A stretch of 64,000 nt of DNA, from assembly GCF_008831285.2 (NCBI RefSeq), contig NC_045144.1, positions 17,623,716 through 17,687,715 on the forward strand, written 5' to 3'. The notes below the pieces were generated by a model. The model did not search any database, was not told the origin of the DNA, and saw nothing but the letters and a program-made list of their open reading frames with translations. Below are positions 11,601 through 22,329 of the stretch, piece after piece. A program made the position numbers and the translations under genes. This DNA is from Nymphaea colorata. Its lineage: Eukaryota; Streptophyta; Magnoliopsida; Nymphaeales; Nymphaeaceae. Position 1 is the first letter of the stretch. Each line of letters starts with the position of its first letter.

Positions 11601-14600
11601 GTCCGGCAATCAATATTAAGATTGACCAATCAAAGGCCTAAAATAGATTGGTTCAAGAATTCTATGCTTGCTTGGCCACCATTCCCAGAGGACACAGAGG
11701 GTTATTAAGGCAAACCTTTTTTTCATCTGGGGAAGAACTAAAACTGGGAGATCTGCTCTCCCAATACCTATTCATCATCATCCTGGATATGCTTGCCAAA
11801 AGATTTAAGACGAACATGGATAACAAGCCGATTATTGTCCCTCCTATTGGTAGGGCTTGCAAGAGAATCACTTCTTCTATGTGGATGAGATACTTATTTT
11901 ATGTATGGTCTGTCCTTCTTCACTACATTCGTGTTATCATGATGAAGCAAGAAACAAGAGAAAGGCTCAAGGTTAATGGGCTAAATCTACCTTTATTTGT
12001 TCCATGTTGCTGACCATGCCTGTTCATCACATAATGACAAGCATTGGCGGCACAAGGAACACATTGCTTCAGAAGACCAGGATCTTCCTCACTTCGGTGG
12101 TCCAGTGCGTGACTCTCTCTGCATTGACCTTCATACTAGATTAGCCTCTCGCCTAACAGGCAAGAAGAAAAAACTCTGTCCTCTAGATGAAACATTGCCT
12201 CATCAAGCATGTGATTGCCTTGTTAGTCCACTTATGGGTCAAACCTTCAAGCTCCCATCAAGTACTGTCAAGGGGATTGAAGGTCTGATGAGCTCCTTCC
12301 TACAGGGGGTTATGGATAACAAGACGGGCTCATCTGATTGCCTAACAGACTATGTAAACCAGCGGCAAGGGTAACATAGGGAGTCGGCTGTTGAGAGAGA
12401 TAAATTGTGCATCTATGGCAATTCAGTTGTTGGGGGAGATCAATTGTGTATCCATGGCCTGTCTTGCAGTTAAGATGCAGCAGGCAGAGACAAAATGAAG
12501 TGCATTAATGAGGGTCAAGTACTTCGTAGATCAAAGTATGGACTAGGAAGGCCAAGGGGAAGGAGTCTTGGGACATGAAGGGTCTTAAGTTGAGCTGCAA
12601 TTTGGTTGTTGATAAGTTATCTAGGAAAATTGGCAATAGCAAATATGTGAGATTCTGGACCCCTAAATGTAATGACTAGTAGACTCAACCTGTTTGCCAA
12701 TGATGATTGGAGTCTGGTCTGGAAGAACATCAAGCTTTCAGTTGCCCAGGTAGTAGCTGTCAAGAGTGATCTTCCCTTCTCAGTGGAAGCTCTTCCTTTC
12801 CCTGGAGAAGTATTGACCAACTTGAGGTGTCCTCACTGGATCTTATGTCTGAGAGGAAATACAGTCTATAAATGCAACCAAGAGAACTAGAGATGCAACA
12901 ATGGGATGGAAAGGCAACTACCGAGAGCAGCCCAGATTCTGCTGTGAGGATAAGCTGCTAAGTAACAACAAACTTCAGCATGTGGGGATAAGTGTAACTT
13001 TTGTTTGTTGTTTGCTGGAAAGATGTAACCTTTGTCAATATGAAATTGCCAGTGATGTTTGGGCCTCCATAATTAAAAAATGGTAGCAGGATAATTCTGC
13101 ACATGGATCCTTCCAAGATTACAAGGTGTGGAGACACAAGAAGTTCAAATGCCATAGCTTGAAGGTTTTGTTGAGGATATATCCTTTGATATGATTAAAA
13201 GTTGTGACGGGCAAGAAACCAGTTAACACGTAATTCCTAAGAGAGTATAATATAACTAAAAGTCTTGCTGGTGAAATGATCCTGGATACATGTGAAGAAA
13301 GCTTCCGGCACCTTGCCATCCAGAAGCAAGCGCGTGGATACTCCAAAATCTTGGGGTCAGACTGGCATCAAAGCAAGGAAGGTTGAAGAGGACCTCCAAC
13401 CTTGCAAGCTGGTTTGAATTGTCTTCAGACAGGTTTTTCATAGCTGCCAATTGTCTTCATTTTCAAGGATGAACAGGGACCTATAGATAAGCTGGCAGTG
13501 AGCAGCACAATTCTGTCATTATACTCCCAGAAAATGTTGTAAAAGGCGTATTGTAACGTGTATCGGTCAGGCCGACCTATACACTGTATCATAACATATC
13601 GTAAACATAGCATAACGTATCGTAAATTAATTTTTTAATTCATAAAAATTTCAAAAAAATAGAAAAAATAGAGAAAAAATCAGGAAAAACAAAAACGAAA
13701 TTGAAAAAAAAGGTGTTCTATATATTAAAAAAAACTCATCACATCATTCATAAGCCATTATATATTAACAACACATTTAGAAATGACAAATAAGAAATTC
13801 ATAATAACAAAATAAACATACATCACAACTTTAAAGTTTAATAAAGTGCTTTAGATTACATTACAAGTTTACATATTATGATTATCACCAATCAAGGTCC
13901 CATCATCCCCATGGGCCATGAATAAACCTCCTTATCCACACGTGAGTTCTCCTCTAAAGTCTAAATCGACGATTTATCACATAAATAGGTGATTTTTGTA
14001 GAAATAATAATAAAACTTCCCCCCCTCACAACTTTTAGACATGTTTAGAAAGAGGGAGAGAGAGGTTCTTTTGTTAAAAAAACCATAAAAAATCATTTTA
14101 TCATTGTATCGTACGATACAAGGGTGTATCGAGCATATTGTACGATACGGTCGCCGTATCACACGATATAGCGCCTTCGATACACAAGCATATCGTGTAT
14201 TATAGACCTATTGTATAGGTTTTTCAAACCTATACCATCAGGCCCGTATTGTGCGATACGGATAACACTGCCAGAAACAGTCTTTATACAAAGATCATCG
14301 GCATGCCTAATAATCTTGAAGCAGGAGCATTTCAGGCCACAGGCAGCCAATGATTGATCTCCCCCTTCTTTGATCTTTTTCTTATGACTTGGAATCTCTT
14401 ATGCCACTCCTATAGTGGAAACTGCAGTTATCCTTTTATGTGGCATATCCAATGGACCTATAGCAAAAGCTCTGCTTGGGAACCTAAGGTATCTAACCCA
14501 AACCCATTTGTGGAGCTCCAGGCAGGTCTGTAGGAGTTTGCGGACCCATTTTATAAATTATTTTCTTTGCACAAATATTTTTCTTGTTAATAAAAGATGG

Positions 14601-14967
14601 GGGCTTATTCCTATCAGCATGCCTGCGGAAGGTACTTTTTCCATAGGATATTTAACCCATTCTTCTTTCCACGTTAATATTTAACCCTTGTTTAACTGAA
14701 TTCCACCTATGAATCAACTTAGTGTTTACATCTCACGAAATAGATAAATTTAACACAACACAACCATACACTACCAAACGGGGATATGACACCATTTTTT
14801 AATCTCAATACGGCCAACTAGAATAGACATGTTTAACATTAGATGGAAATATAACAAAGCTGGAGACAGGAACTGTATGTTAATTCATTAAAATATTATA
14901 TCACTAGTTTATCAAACAAATACTTCATTTTTCTACAGTTCGTCCAGCCCTCACAAAGCTACTAGTA

Positions 14968-15001
<34 letters not shown>

Positions 15002-15138
15002 CATGTAATAACAAAGCTCGAAACAGATATTGTATGTTAATCCATTAAAATATTATTCCAACTGTAGGCACTAGCTTATCAAACAAATACTTCATTACTT
15101 TTTCTACAGTTCGTCCAGCCCTCACAAAGCTACTTGTA

Positions 15139-15194
<56 letters not shown>

Positions 15195-17215
15195 TTTTCT
15201 AGTCATTGTCACGAATATCATTCTCAGAAAATATCAGCAAAATTTTTTTTCAGGTACTTTTCGACGAAGTTGTTCTTCAAAAAAACATGGAAAACTCTCG
15301 AAAGCTTTTTAAAAAATAAAAAAAAAATAATGAAGAACCTTTAAAAAGTTCTAAATATTAAAATATATTAAAATATCGGGATAACCGAGATAAAATCACG
15401 AAATTTTTATTTTGACAAGATTTTCAAAGTTTCATATCATGAAATTTTTTATAATCTCGCGATATCTGTGACACTGATTTTAGTTAGCATTTTCCTCAGA
15501 TTTTCCCTCTAAGCCTTCACTTGTCACGGCCTATTCTTATTCTACAAATTCCTGAATCACTTTTCTACTTACGAGCTGACTCTTATATTCTAGTTTGCAA
15601 TTTTACCTTTTTTTATATTGCATCAGTAAGAAAGGCATAGACCAAAGGACCTCTATTTTGAATAAAAGAGAAAAGTACACTAACAGCTAACCCAAATAAA
15701 TAAAAGCTCCTGTTATGTTTCTCCAATAGAGAAATTTCTTTCATGGGCAGCTCGGCAACTGTTTCAGGATCATAAGTCCAAATTTGATATATTCATAAAA
15801 TATTTGTTATTCTTTAGTATAGCTAAAGTAGTTGTCTAATACAACCCTATGAATAAATCCATCCTATGCCGTCACATATCATATACGTGAATAATGTGGT
15901 CATGCTAATTATTACCATATACAAACAAAACTATACTATATATCCCGTTCACAGCTACATATATCTGCATGTCAAATTGTGCTGACAATGAAACACAAAC
16001 GGACTAGTGGACAAGAAAGTAATAGCATATTAACAAGTGATGTTCAAAAGCAACGATAAATCTGAAAACGCAACTATGGAAGGAGTGGCTACCTAAGCCC
16101 CTGATGGTATAAGAACTCCTCCTGTGGCCTTTATTCAACTTATGACTCCAGCCAGTAGCTTTTCTATTATAGTACAAAGTTACAAACACCCCCTGGACGG
16201 GGGTGTTCCCCTCATTCCAGGAAATCAAGTGCAGAGTCCGTAGATTTTGTCAGGAATCTAGGCTCACTTCTAGTTTTGCATTTATATGAATGGGTTATGG
16301 AACGACCACAGCTAGTAATTATAAATAGAACATCACGGCATCAACTCGAAGTAAATGGTTAAACCATTTGCTATATTCCTTTTCCGCAAAGAATCCAAAT
16401 ATATATGCAATTATGCACCCACTTCGGTGAATAAACAATAGCAGTGACAGTATCCGTTCTAAGTTTTCCATCTCAAACAAAAGAGGCAAAAACCAACACA
16501 GTTCCTAAAACATTAATTCAACATAATACCAAGCTTACGACGGTCAAACTATTAACGGAAAAGGGAAAATCAAAAACACACACACATATACCTGAGAGGT
16601 CTCATAATTTAGATTGTCATACAAAATCAATTGTCTCAACTAACCCAACTAATCAATATGCGAAGCATCCCAAAATTCACACAATTAACAACCCCTAAGT
16701 GCAAATTCAAGAAAAATTGGAAAAAGAATCATGCAACTTATCAATTTAAAAATCCCAAATCATCCCAATTTCATGAAATGTCAATAACCAAGCAAATTCA
16801 TCACAAAAATTAAATCAAAAACAAAAAGAAAACCGTCCAAACAATGTGGATAGGAAGCAACAAATAAACAGGAAGAGATAGGAATTGGAGATAGTTAGGA
16901 ACCGATCATTTTTGAGATGAGGGTCAACTCGTCCTTGGCCTCCTCGATGAGCTCCTCGACCTGCCCGCAGCCGATGCGGCGCTCGATGGCCTCCCAATCT
17001 TCCTCTTCCTGGCACACCTTCAGGCGATGAGAGGTGAAGCTCTCCACGGCCTTCCTGTAACCCTCGTCCTCTGGAACGGCCTTGATCTCCTTCAGCGTCT
17101 TCCCGTAGAGGGAGATAAGCACCTCCCTGGCGTTCGGAACCACGTCCAGACCGACGATACCTGTCGTCTCCTTCACCTTCGCCATCAATGGCCGCGCCAT
17201 CCTCGCCAGAAACAT
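8699..17215 (-). CDS. NDUFA5: NADH dehydrogenase [ubiquinone] 1 alpha subcomplex subunit 5 (complex I B13 subunit)
   Basis: Accessory subunit of mitochondrial respiratory complex I, on the matrix arm. Exon 1 is 17215-16903 and exon 2 is 8889-8699, separated by an 8013-base intron with donor G|GTTCCT and acceptor TTGCAG|AA. Joining them gives 167 residues with a single codon split across the junction (ATC GAA TGG). It reads through the plant signature DELTLISKMIEWNPWGVPDDYE; from memory, Arabidopsis At5g52840 is almost the same length and wording. The N-terminal NDUFA5 domain (VGLDVVPNAREVLISLYGKT) and the motif GCGQVEELIEEAKDEL are in exon 1. The plant-specific C-terminal extension is in exon 2. 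Without splicing, exon 1 would stop after only three more codons. The start ATG at 17215 opens MFLARMARPL, a plausible mitochondrial N-terminus, just downstream of a GA-rich leader. Both exons look intact. Confidence 0.95.
9840..9903. repeat. Perfect 32 bp tandem duplication
   Basis: The unit begins TGCTGATATGCTC and ends CAATCAATTG. It occurs twice head to tail at 9840-9871 and 9872-9903 with no differences, which points to a recent duplication inside the NDUFA5 intron. Confidence 0.95.
10383..10785 (+). mobile_element. Non-autonomous DNA transposon (MITE), hAT-like, 403 bp
   Basis: The ends are imperfect inverted repeats: the left begins TGTCACAGATATCGCG, and the right end reversed reads CAGTTTCACAAATATC. 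Exact 8-base direct repeats GTTTTGAG flank it at 10375-10382 and 10786-10793. An 8-base target duplication is typical of the hAT superfamily, whose ends often read CAGTG. The interior is very AT-rich with A and T runs and no coding capacity. A related copy lies inverted at 15204-15476. Confidence 0.75.
10810..12780 (+). mobile_element. Degenerate LINE (L1-type non-LTR retrotransposon) remnant
   Basis: Fragments of an L1-type reverse transcriptase appear in order on the plus strand, in changing frames: EDKSIIFFQKC (about 10977), IPVTEKEIQSL (11206), VVGVVQYFFKKGKL (11318), LCNTSYKIITWIMVN (11440), MSPNQHVFLKNQNIRDTILL (11509), LGDLLSQYLFIIILDMLAKR (11741), HFFYVDEILIL (11869), LPSSTVKGIEGLMSSFL (12255) and IGNSKYVRFW (about 12630). 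They correspond to the palm and thumb region and the zf-RVT tail. The catalytic YADD box reads YVDE. Several frame changes and stops make it plainly dead. No endonuclease domain or poly(A) end is visible, so it is probably 5'-truncated and old. It lies antisense to NDUFA5. Confidence 0.85.
13534..14270 (+). mobile_element. hAT-like non-autonomous element rich in TATCG/CGATA words, 737 bp
   Basis: The element is flanked by a direct repeat CCAGAAA (13527-13533 and 14271-14277); an eighth base differs. The left end begins close to TGTTGTAAAAGGCG, and the right end reversed reads CAGTGTTATCCG, a short imperfect inverted repeat of hAT type. Both terminal parts are packed with variants of GTATCGTACGATAC. 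The centre is A-rich and non-coding. No transposase is present, so it would need help to move. Confidence 0.7.
14851..15140. repeat. Imperfect tandem duplication, each unit ending in a microsatellite
   Basis: The segment at about 14851-14966, from AACAAAGCTGGAGACAGG to CCTCACAAAGCTACTAGTATG, recurs at about 15008-15140 with small insertions and substitutions. Each copy is followed by a dinucleotide run: TG then AT after the first (14967-15000), AT after the second (15142-15189). Apparently a unit of about 157 bases including its repeat was duplicated and then diverged. Confidence 0.85.
15142..15189. repeat. (AT)n microsatellite
   Basis: About 24 AT dinucleotides follow the second copy of the duplicated segment, inside the NDUFA5 intron and just before the MITE at 15204. 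Confidence 0.95.
15204..15476 (-). mobile_element. Second copy of the 10383-10785 MITE family, inverted and shorter
   Basis: Read on the minus strand it starts CAGTGTCACAGATATCGCGA and ends near GAGAATGATATTCGTGACAATG, matching both ends of the element at 10383-10785. At about 273 bases it is shorter, with a different AT-rich interior. No exact target-site duplication was found, so its ends are approximate. Confidence 0.65.
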
Positions 17216-17233
17216 GGCTGCTGCTTCTCCTTC

Positions 17234-17237
<4 letters not shown>

Positions 17238-17264
<27 letters not shown>
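17238..17264. repeat. (CT)n tract upstream of NDUFA5
   Basis: The tract reads as GA repeats on the coding strand, about 20-50 bases upstream of the NDUFA5 start codon. It therefore probably lies in the 5' UTR. Confidence 0.9.
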
Positions 17265-17265
<1 letters not shown>

Positions 17266-17289
17266 CTGCGCGAGTGATGTTCGGGCACT

Positions 17290-17432
17290 GCTGTTTACTC
17301 GTTACTGTTAATTCAGATCAACAAGTACAGCTCGACCCGACCCAAACATGAGCCTATTTCTTTGGGTTGTCGATTAATCGGAAAAGTCTTAATATCGACA
17401 CGAATCCAAAACAGTTTAGAAGGATCTGGTTT

Positions 17433-17465
<33 letters not shown>

Positions 17466-18683
17466 ATGTGCATCACCTCCTTAAGAGCTTGTTTGTTTGA
17501 CTAATTTTCCCACGAAAATTTACTATTTGAGTGCAAGATAGTGATTTCATTTCTTAAGAAAAACTGCTTTCTCTAAAAACTTACTAATAAACATACTTTA
17601 TGTTCTCTACGTAATCGCTTTGAAAGAGAAATGCAGTCCAAACTGCTCAATGTGATTTCCTTTTCTTAGCAAAATTTGCACACACTTCCTTTCGCTTCCC
17701 ATCTCCCAAGAAGCGAGTATGGTTCGAGACTTCCAAGTGTGAAATGATCTGCGCCAACACTACAACAGGATGTGAAGAGGATTCCCAGCAGATTCATTTA
17801 GTGTGAAATGGACTCTCCTTCACTCCACCCGTCGAGTGAAAGTTGCATCAGTTCACATTTCCCCCATTACCAAGGAAGCGTTCTAATTGATACTTATTAT
17901 GAACAGGAAATTGGATTTCTAACACTGAGAATCCCCCCAGAGACCATCCCCAAGATGAGCTTTAGAAAATTAGAGGCCAACCTCATTGTTTGGAAGACAA
18001 GAAAGATCTGTCTGAAGAAACACAAATTTATTAAACAACAACATGGAAGTTCGTTCACTAATTAAATATACATTAATGAAGCGCTTAACAACATAATGCC
18101 ATCATTAGCAGGTCTTATCAGCAGATTGAAATCCCAAGTACCAAAAAGGATTTCCTCTTTAATGTTTTTTTTGGACAAAGGTGTCATTGCAAGAGCAATA
18201 TCATAATTGTGGTTTACTTTTAACGATTCGATCCTTACAGATCTTCTTTCAGCTTTTGCCCAATCCAAAGTTTAGTGTATCTCCTAAAGTAAACAATTTG
18301 ATTATACGCATAAAACATGTTCTTCAGCTTAACCAAAGCCAAAGAGTAATCCAAACACGCGTCACCTGATCATTTGAAACTTATGACGAAAAGAGCAAAC
18401 GACCATTAAATAATTTCTCTGTGTTTTAACTTTTAATGGGGAAAAAAGAAAAAAAAAATTAAAGACTGCCAATCAAGTGTTATCGCAATAGCTCGAAAAT
18501 TTTCAATAATTTAAATGCCCATAGTTGGCTAAGTTTCCAAGGGACAATGATCAAAATTACAACCCCCAACCCCCCATTCCCAACACAGGCATTCCTTTCC
18601 CACTGTAAGTTTAGCCAAAACCTATGCACAATAGCAGCGAAACTAAGAGTAAAAAGATCGCGTATGATTAAGAGGTCCATCAG
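17290..18683. other. Intergenic region between NDUFA5 and the RNF4-like gene
   Basis: No gene is supported. A TATATG/TGTG microsatellite lies at about 17433-17466. The stretch nearest 17290 should hold the NDUFA5 promoter, and that nearest 18683 the 3' UTR of the RNF4-like gene. Both genes are transcribed leftward. Confidence 0.55.
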
Positions 18684-21106
18684 CTAAGAAGTTCCTGGGA
18701 GATAAATGCGGTGTACGTTACTGGTCGACAGTTTTCGCCGACAGGTCGGACACCTCTTCTGCAGATTGATGGCCCTCGTAATACAGGAATGGCAGAAGAT
18801 ATGGCCGCATAGAGTCGACGTCTCCTCTTTCATGGTATCCATGCATATGGCACATGTCAAATTTACCTTCATCTCCATTGGACGGCTGCTCGATCCACTG
18901 GCAAACTTCTTCTGTTATCAGCAAGAAGATCGAATTAATATGAATGGCACAACAGTATCAGCCATATTCTTTGGTTAAAGCAATCCCAATGGTTGCCGTT
19001 CTATTCGACGGTTTGGAGGGACAACAGGGTGAAGATATACACTGAAAGGGTTCAAAACATTGTCCGTCAGCCGAACACTTACTTGATCCTGACCATTAAT
19101 TCTCACACCATAGAATCTGGATTCAATTTCAACTGTTCAAGCAACGAGAAACATCAAGGTTGCTTCAGACAAGGTGACAAGATCAACTGATCAATGATTC
19201 TGATGGGAGAACAACGGATGGCAAGTTAGCAACACCAACCAAAGGCCATCGGCAGTATTACCTCCATATAAAACCACCAACCTCGTCTGTTGTGCAGTAA
19301 GGTTTTAAATGCCAACATAGAAAGAAAGACATACTACAAAGTTTAGTGCCACCCGTGAATAGCTTGTGCAAGTCTTATTTTTCTCTCACTTAATGATGTT
19401 AGTGTCAGATCATACCAGTACTAACACACCGGATCCCAGCAGATGTTTGCTTAAGACCCAAAAAAAAAAATTATGACATGAATCACATGCTTCAACAATC
19501 AACCGAATAATCACAAGCCACATCTACCTCAAGCAAAGGCATACACGAAGAGAACAAACACTGATTTGACAACTGACATTGACTTTAAGAGTTTAGAAAA
19601 CCAAAACAAAATTTTCTGGGAGGAAGGCCTCGCATCTGCTAAGGCTACTAAAAGGACAAGCTAAATGCTTATGCCAACCTGTGGCTGACCACTGAGGTGC
19701 TTGCTTTTATGTGATAGATTAGAAAAAATGTATGGCACCACAAAACAAAAGCAAAAAGATTGAGAGTGAAGCACTGTGTCTCACAACCACATGACAAAGC
19801 TTGATTATTCAAGGTATCTCGTATAAAAAGAAAGCAAATGCATGAAATTGATAATTTTGGCACTTGACAAGTTTCTTTGCAAACAAAGGCTCTGAAATTG
19901 TAATTCAGAAACATGTTGAATCGTTGATCCTAGATATAGCAGTGACTACTGGTAATGCATTACATGTACCTTATCAAATAGCCCGAGACCTGCATCAGCA
20001 TCCTCTCCGTCATCAAGTAAATTTATCATAGTCTTCGGATACTCTGCAAGGTTCTATATTTCAGAGTTTTCATAATGGTAAAGTGTATTGGAGAAAAGGG
20101 GGAAAAGACAAGTAGAACGATAACAGTGTTTCAACAGACGCATGCAAAATTGCAAATACACGTCCAAAAGAATACACATTCACAAGTAGATGGACACTCT
20201 TTCATTCCTTAGAAAGGGTACCTTTAATGGCAGCCCTGGACAAAAGACGCAGTCTTTATACCATGTATCATCTATTATGAGAGGGAGACAGAGAAGAAGA
20301 AGAAGAAGAAGAAGAAGAAGAAGATCCAAAACCAATGCAACTTTTAGAGACAGGAAAAAAGTAAGATTAAAATAAAGAAACAAGATTAAAAAAAATAATA
20401 TAACAACCAAAACAAGACCATGACAATGTAAAAGAAGTGATTCCTGTAAGAGCAGCACCATGTATCACACAGAACTTTTCGATATAAGGACCATAGCTAC
20501 AAAAAAATTAGAAAAAGAAAAAAAAAATCACAAGTCCATCACACACTAGAATTTTAACCCTCAGAGTCAAACAGTAAATAGCAAAATCACCTTTAAACCC
20601 AAGCCTAAGTTCCAAATCTTCTTCAGTGATGGGGGGTACCCAAGTTCTTCCATGAGAAAGTGGGCCTCTTACCTGAATAATGATTCAAGAAAATGATTCA
20701 TCATCACAGGAATAAGGATGAGAAAACTGTATCCAGAGAACCAGCAATGCATATGAAGTATTAAATAGACAACAGGATGCTGAGGACAGCATCCAAACAC
20801 TAAGTATTCAAAAGACTACAAAATAATTTCATTTACTTATGCCAATCGAAACGTTTCCAACTGACCGTGGGTAATGGCACTTACATCTAGTAAAGTTCTA
20901 CTTCTAGGAGAAAAAATCTGAACATCATCGTCCTCATCATCAATAATAGTAATTGGCTCAGCAAACCTCGCTGCACAATTTGTAGACATTGCACCACCTT
21001 TTGAAAACAAAGAGCGGCCTAATCTTAACTCAACGTCCACTTTCGGAAACACAGAAGTTATCCCTTGTCTCAATCGATGAAAGGCAGCTTGCTCAACCTG
21101 TTCCAT
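18684..21106 (-). CDS. RING-HC E3 ubiquitin ligase, RNF4-like, with a SUMO-interaction-type motif
   Basis: Probable nuclear E3 ubiquitin ligase resembling vertebrate RNF4 and plant At3g07200-type proteins. Exons: 21106-20885, 20672-20591, 20271-20222, 20041-19970, 18911-18684, giving 217 residues. The C-terminus holds a complete RING-HC: C162-x2-C165, C177-x-H179-x2-C182-x2-C185, C196-x2-C199, ending in the family-like tail VHRIYLPGTS. Residues 52-65 (ITIIDDEDDDVQIF) pair hydrophobic clusters with an acidic run, as in SUMO-interaction motifs; SUMO-targeted activity is inference. The acceptor of exon 3 follows a CTT microsatellite. The acceptor of exon 4 is uncertain: the frame-keeping AG lies two bases after a better-looking CAG. 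A 5' UTR intron probably runs from about 22340 to 21111, placing the promoter near 22450. Confidence 0.85.
20289..20323. repeat. (GAA)n microsatellite acting as a polypyrimidine tract on the minus strand
   Basis: On the coding (minus) strand this is a run of about 11 CTT units followed by CTCTGTCTCCCTCTCATAATAG and then an exon. The repeat therefore sits where the polypyrimidine tract of that intron should be. Confidence 0.85.
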
Positions 21107-22329
21107 GCACCTAGTTAATGGAGGCATAGCAGTTAACAACTTGATCACACAATATTTCCAAAAAGTGAATTCGCTCAAAGCTCAAACACAAAATGGGGAA
21201 ATTTCCATTTCAAGAATCAACAAGTTCCAGACTGGTAAAAGGAGTCCCCGACCAAACTAAGGAAGTTCACTCGAAGACCAGCTAACATTTTTCTCTCAGC
21301 AAAATAAGGCATTCACGTAAAAGCGAAAAGCAAACCAAACTTGGTAGCATTCAAGCATGCGTCCGTTGGTGATGCCAAACTGAAACCAGGGACAAAGGTA
21401 ATTCGTGCCTCTCGTAAAAGTATGCCACAAGTTGCGAGTTGCAGTCATACGAAAGGAAAAAATCCAGAATTTTAAACCTTCCAACGATCGAAAACTTTGA
21501 TTGCCGCCCACAACAAAAAAATATTTGAAACCACAATTAACAACAAAATCAGCATATAATAAATCGCTTACATGCAAGATTATCAAGAACCCGAAGCTTA
21601 AAGCTTACTTCTGGATGGTTCCATCACGTAAAGAACTCTACATCTCTTAAACCAAGATCTAAGAGTCCAAACCTCGATCGCTCGGGGCCGTCTCTGCTTT
21701 CAAAGTAAGGTACTTCAGATCGAGAATAACTGTCGTCCAAAAACTACAAACTCCATCGTCTCAGCCACCAAAAGATCTTTGCCTATTTCAAACCACAAAC
21801 ACTCCTAGAGCTATCACACTGTCAAGGAAAAGACGAGAACCCAGATACAAACTTAATTACTCCGGATTTCTTAGTTTTAAAGCTTGAAAAAACCCTATCG
21901 AAATTGCTGCCGCAAACACCTAAGGGATCAGGGAAGATGTTCCAAACTTTCGAGTTCTTGTTGATACAGTACCACAATCAGACTCTACCATTGAACCAGA
22001 GCTCGCGGAAGAGGCCCCGCTGAGACGAGAAGGAAACACCATTTCTCAACATCTTTACAGGACGAGAACCCAAAATTTCCAAACCAAAACACCTCGACCA
22101 CCACGCGCATGCCCTTTTCTGCAAGTATAACACTCGTCCGATCGATCAAAAAAGAAAGGCCATGGACACGGATATAGTTTGTGCATGAGACCCCTAAACT
22201 AAAGAAGTCGAGCAAGAACAATCCATCCATGCTTCGACGAAGAAAATCGACAGGAAACACCCCAACCAGACCGACAAGACAAGCGAAAATAGCCAAAAGA
22301 AAATTACGAAAAAAATAACAAGAAATTAG

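Larger units (their letters stand above)
8890..16902 (-). other. 8.0 kb intron of NDUFA5
   Basis: The intron is bounded by GT (16902-16901) and AG (8891-8890) on the minus strand. It contains no other host gene that I can recognise. It holds a dead LINE (about 10810-12780), two related MITEs in opposite orientation (10383-10785 and 15204-15476), a hAT-like element (13534-14270), two tandem duplications (9840-9903 and 14851-15189) and TG/AT microsatellites. These elements explain roughly half of its length. The rest is AT-rich DNA without visible structure, including 8900-9830, 14350-14850 and 15480-16900. Confidence 0.9.

Noticed and set aside
16895-17215. A complete 106-residue NDUFA5 ending MIGS
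   Set aside because: The last codons run past a splice donor into the intron. The family continues EWNPWGVPDDYE, found in the exon at 8889-8699.
16815-17288. 157-codon open frame antisense-strand shadow rich in Arg, Glu and Gly over NDUFA5 exon 1
   Set aside because: It is a shifted frame over the real exon and its GA-rich leader; the Arg/Glu run is the translated microsatellite.
20180-20461. 93-codon Leu-rich frame suggesting a membrane protein
   Set aside because: The Leu run is the translated CTT microsatellite. Only the following 50 bases are a real exon of the RNF4-like gene.
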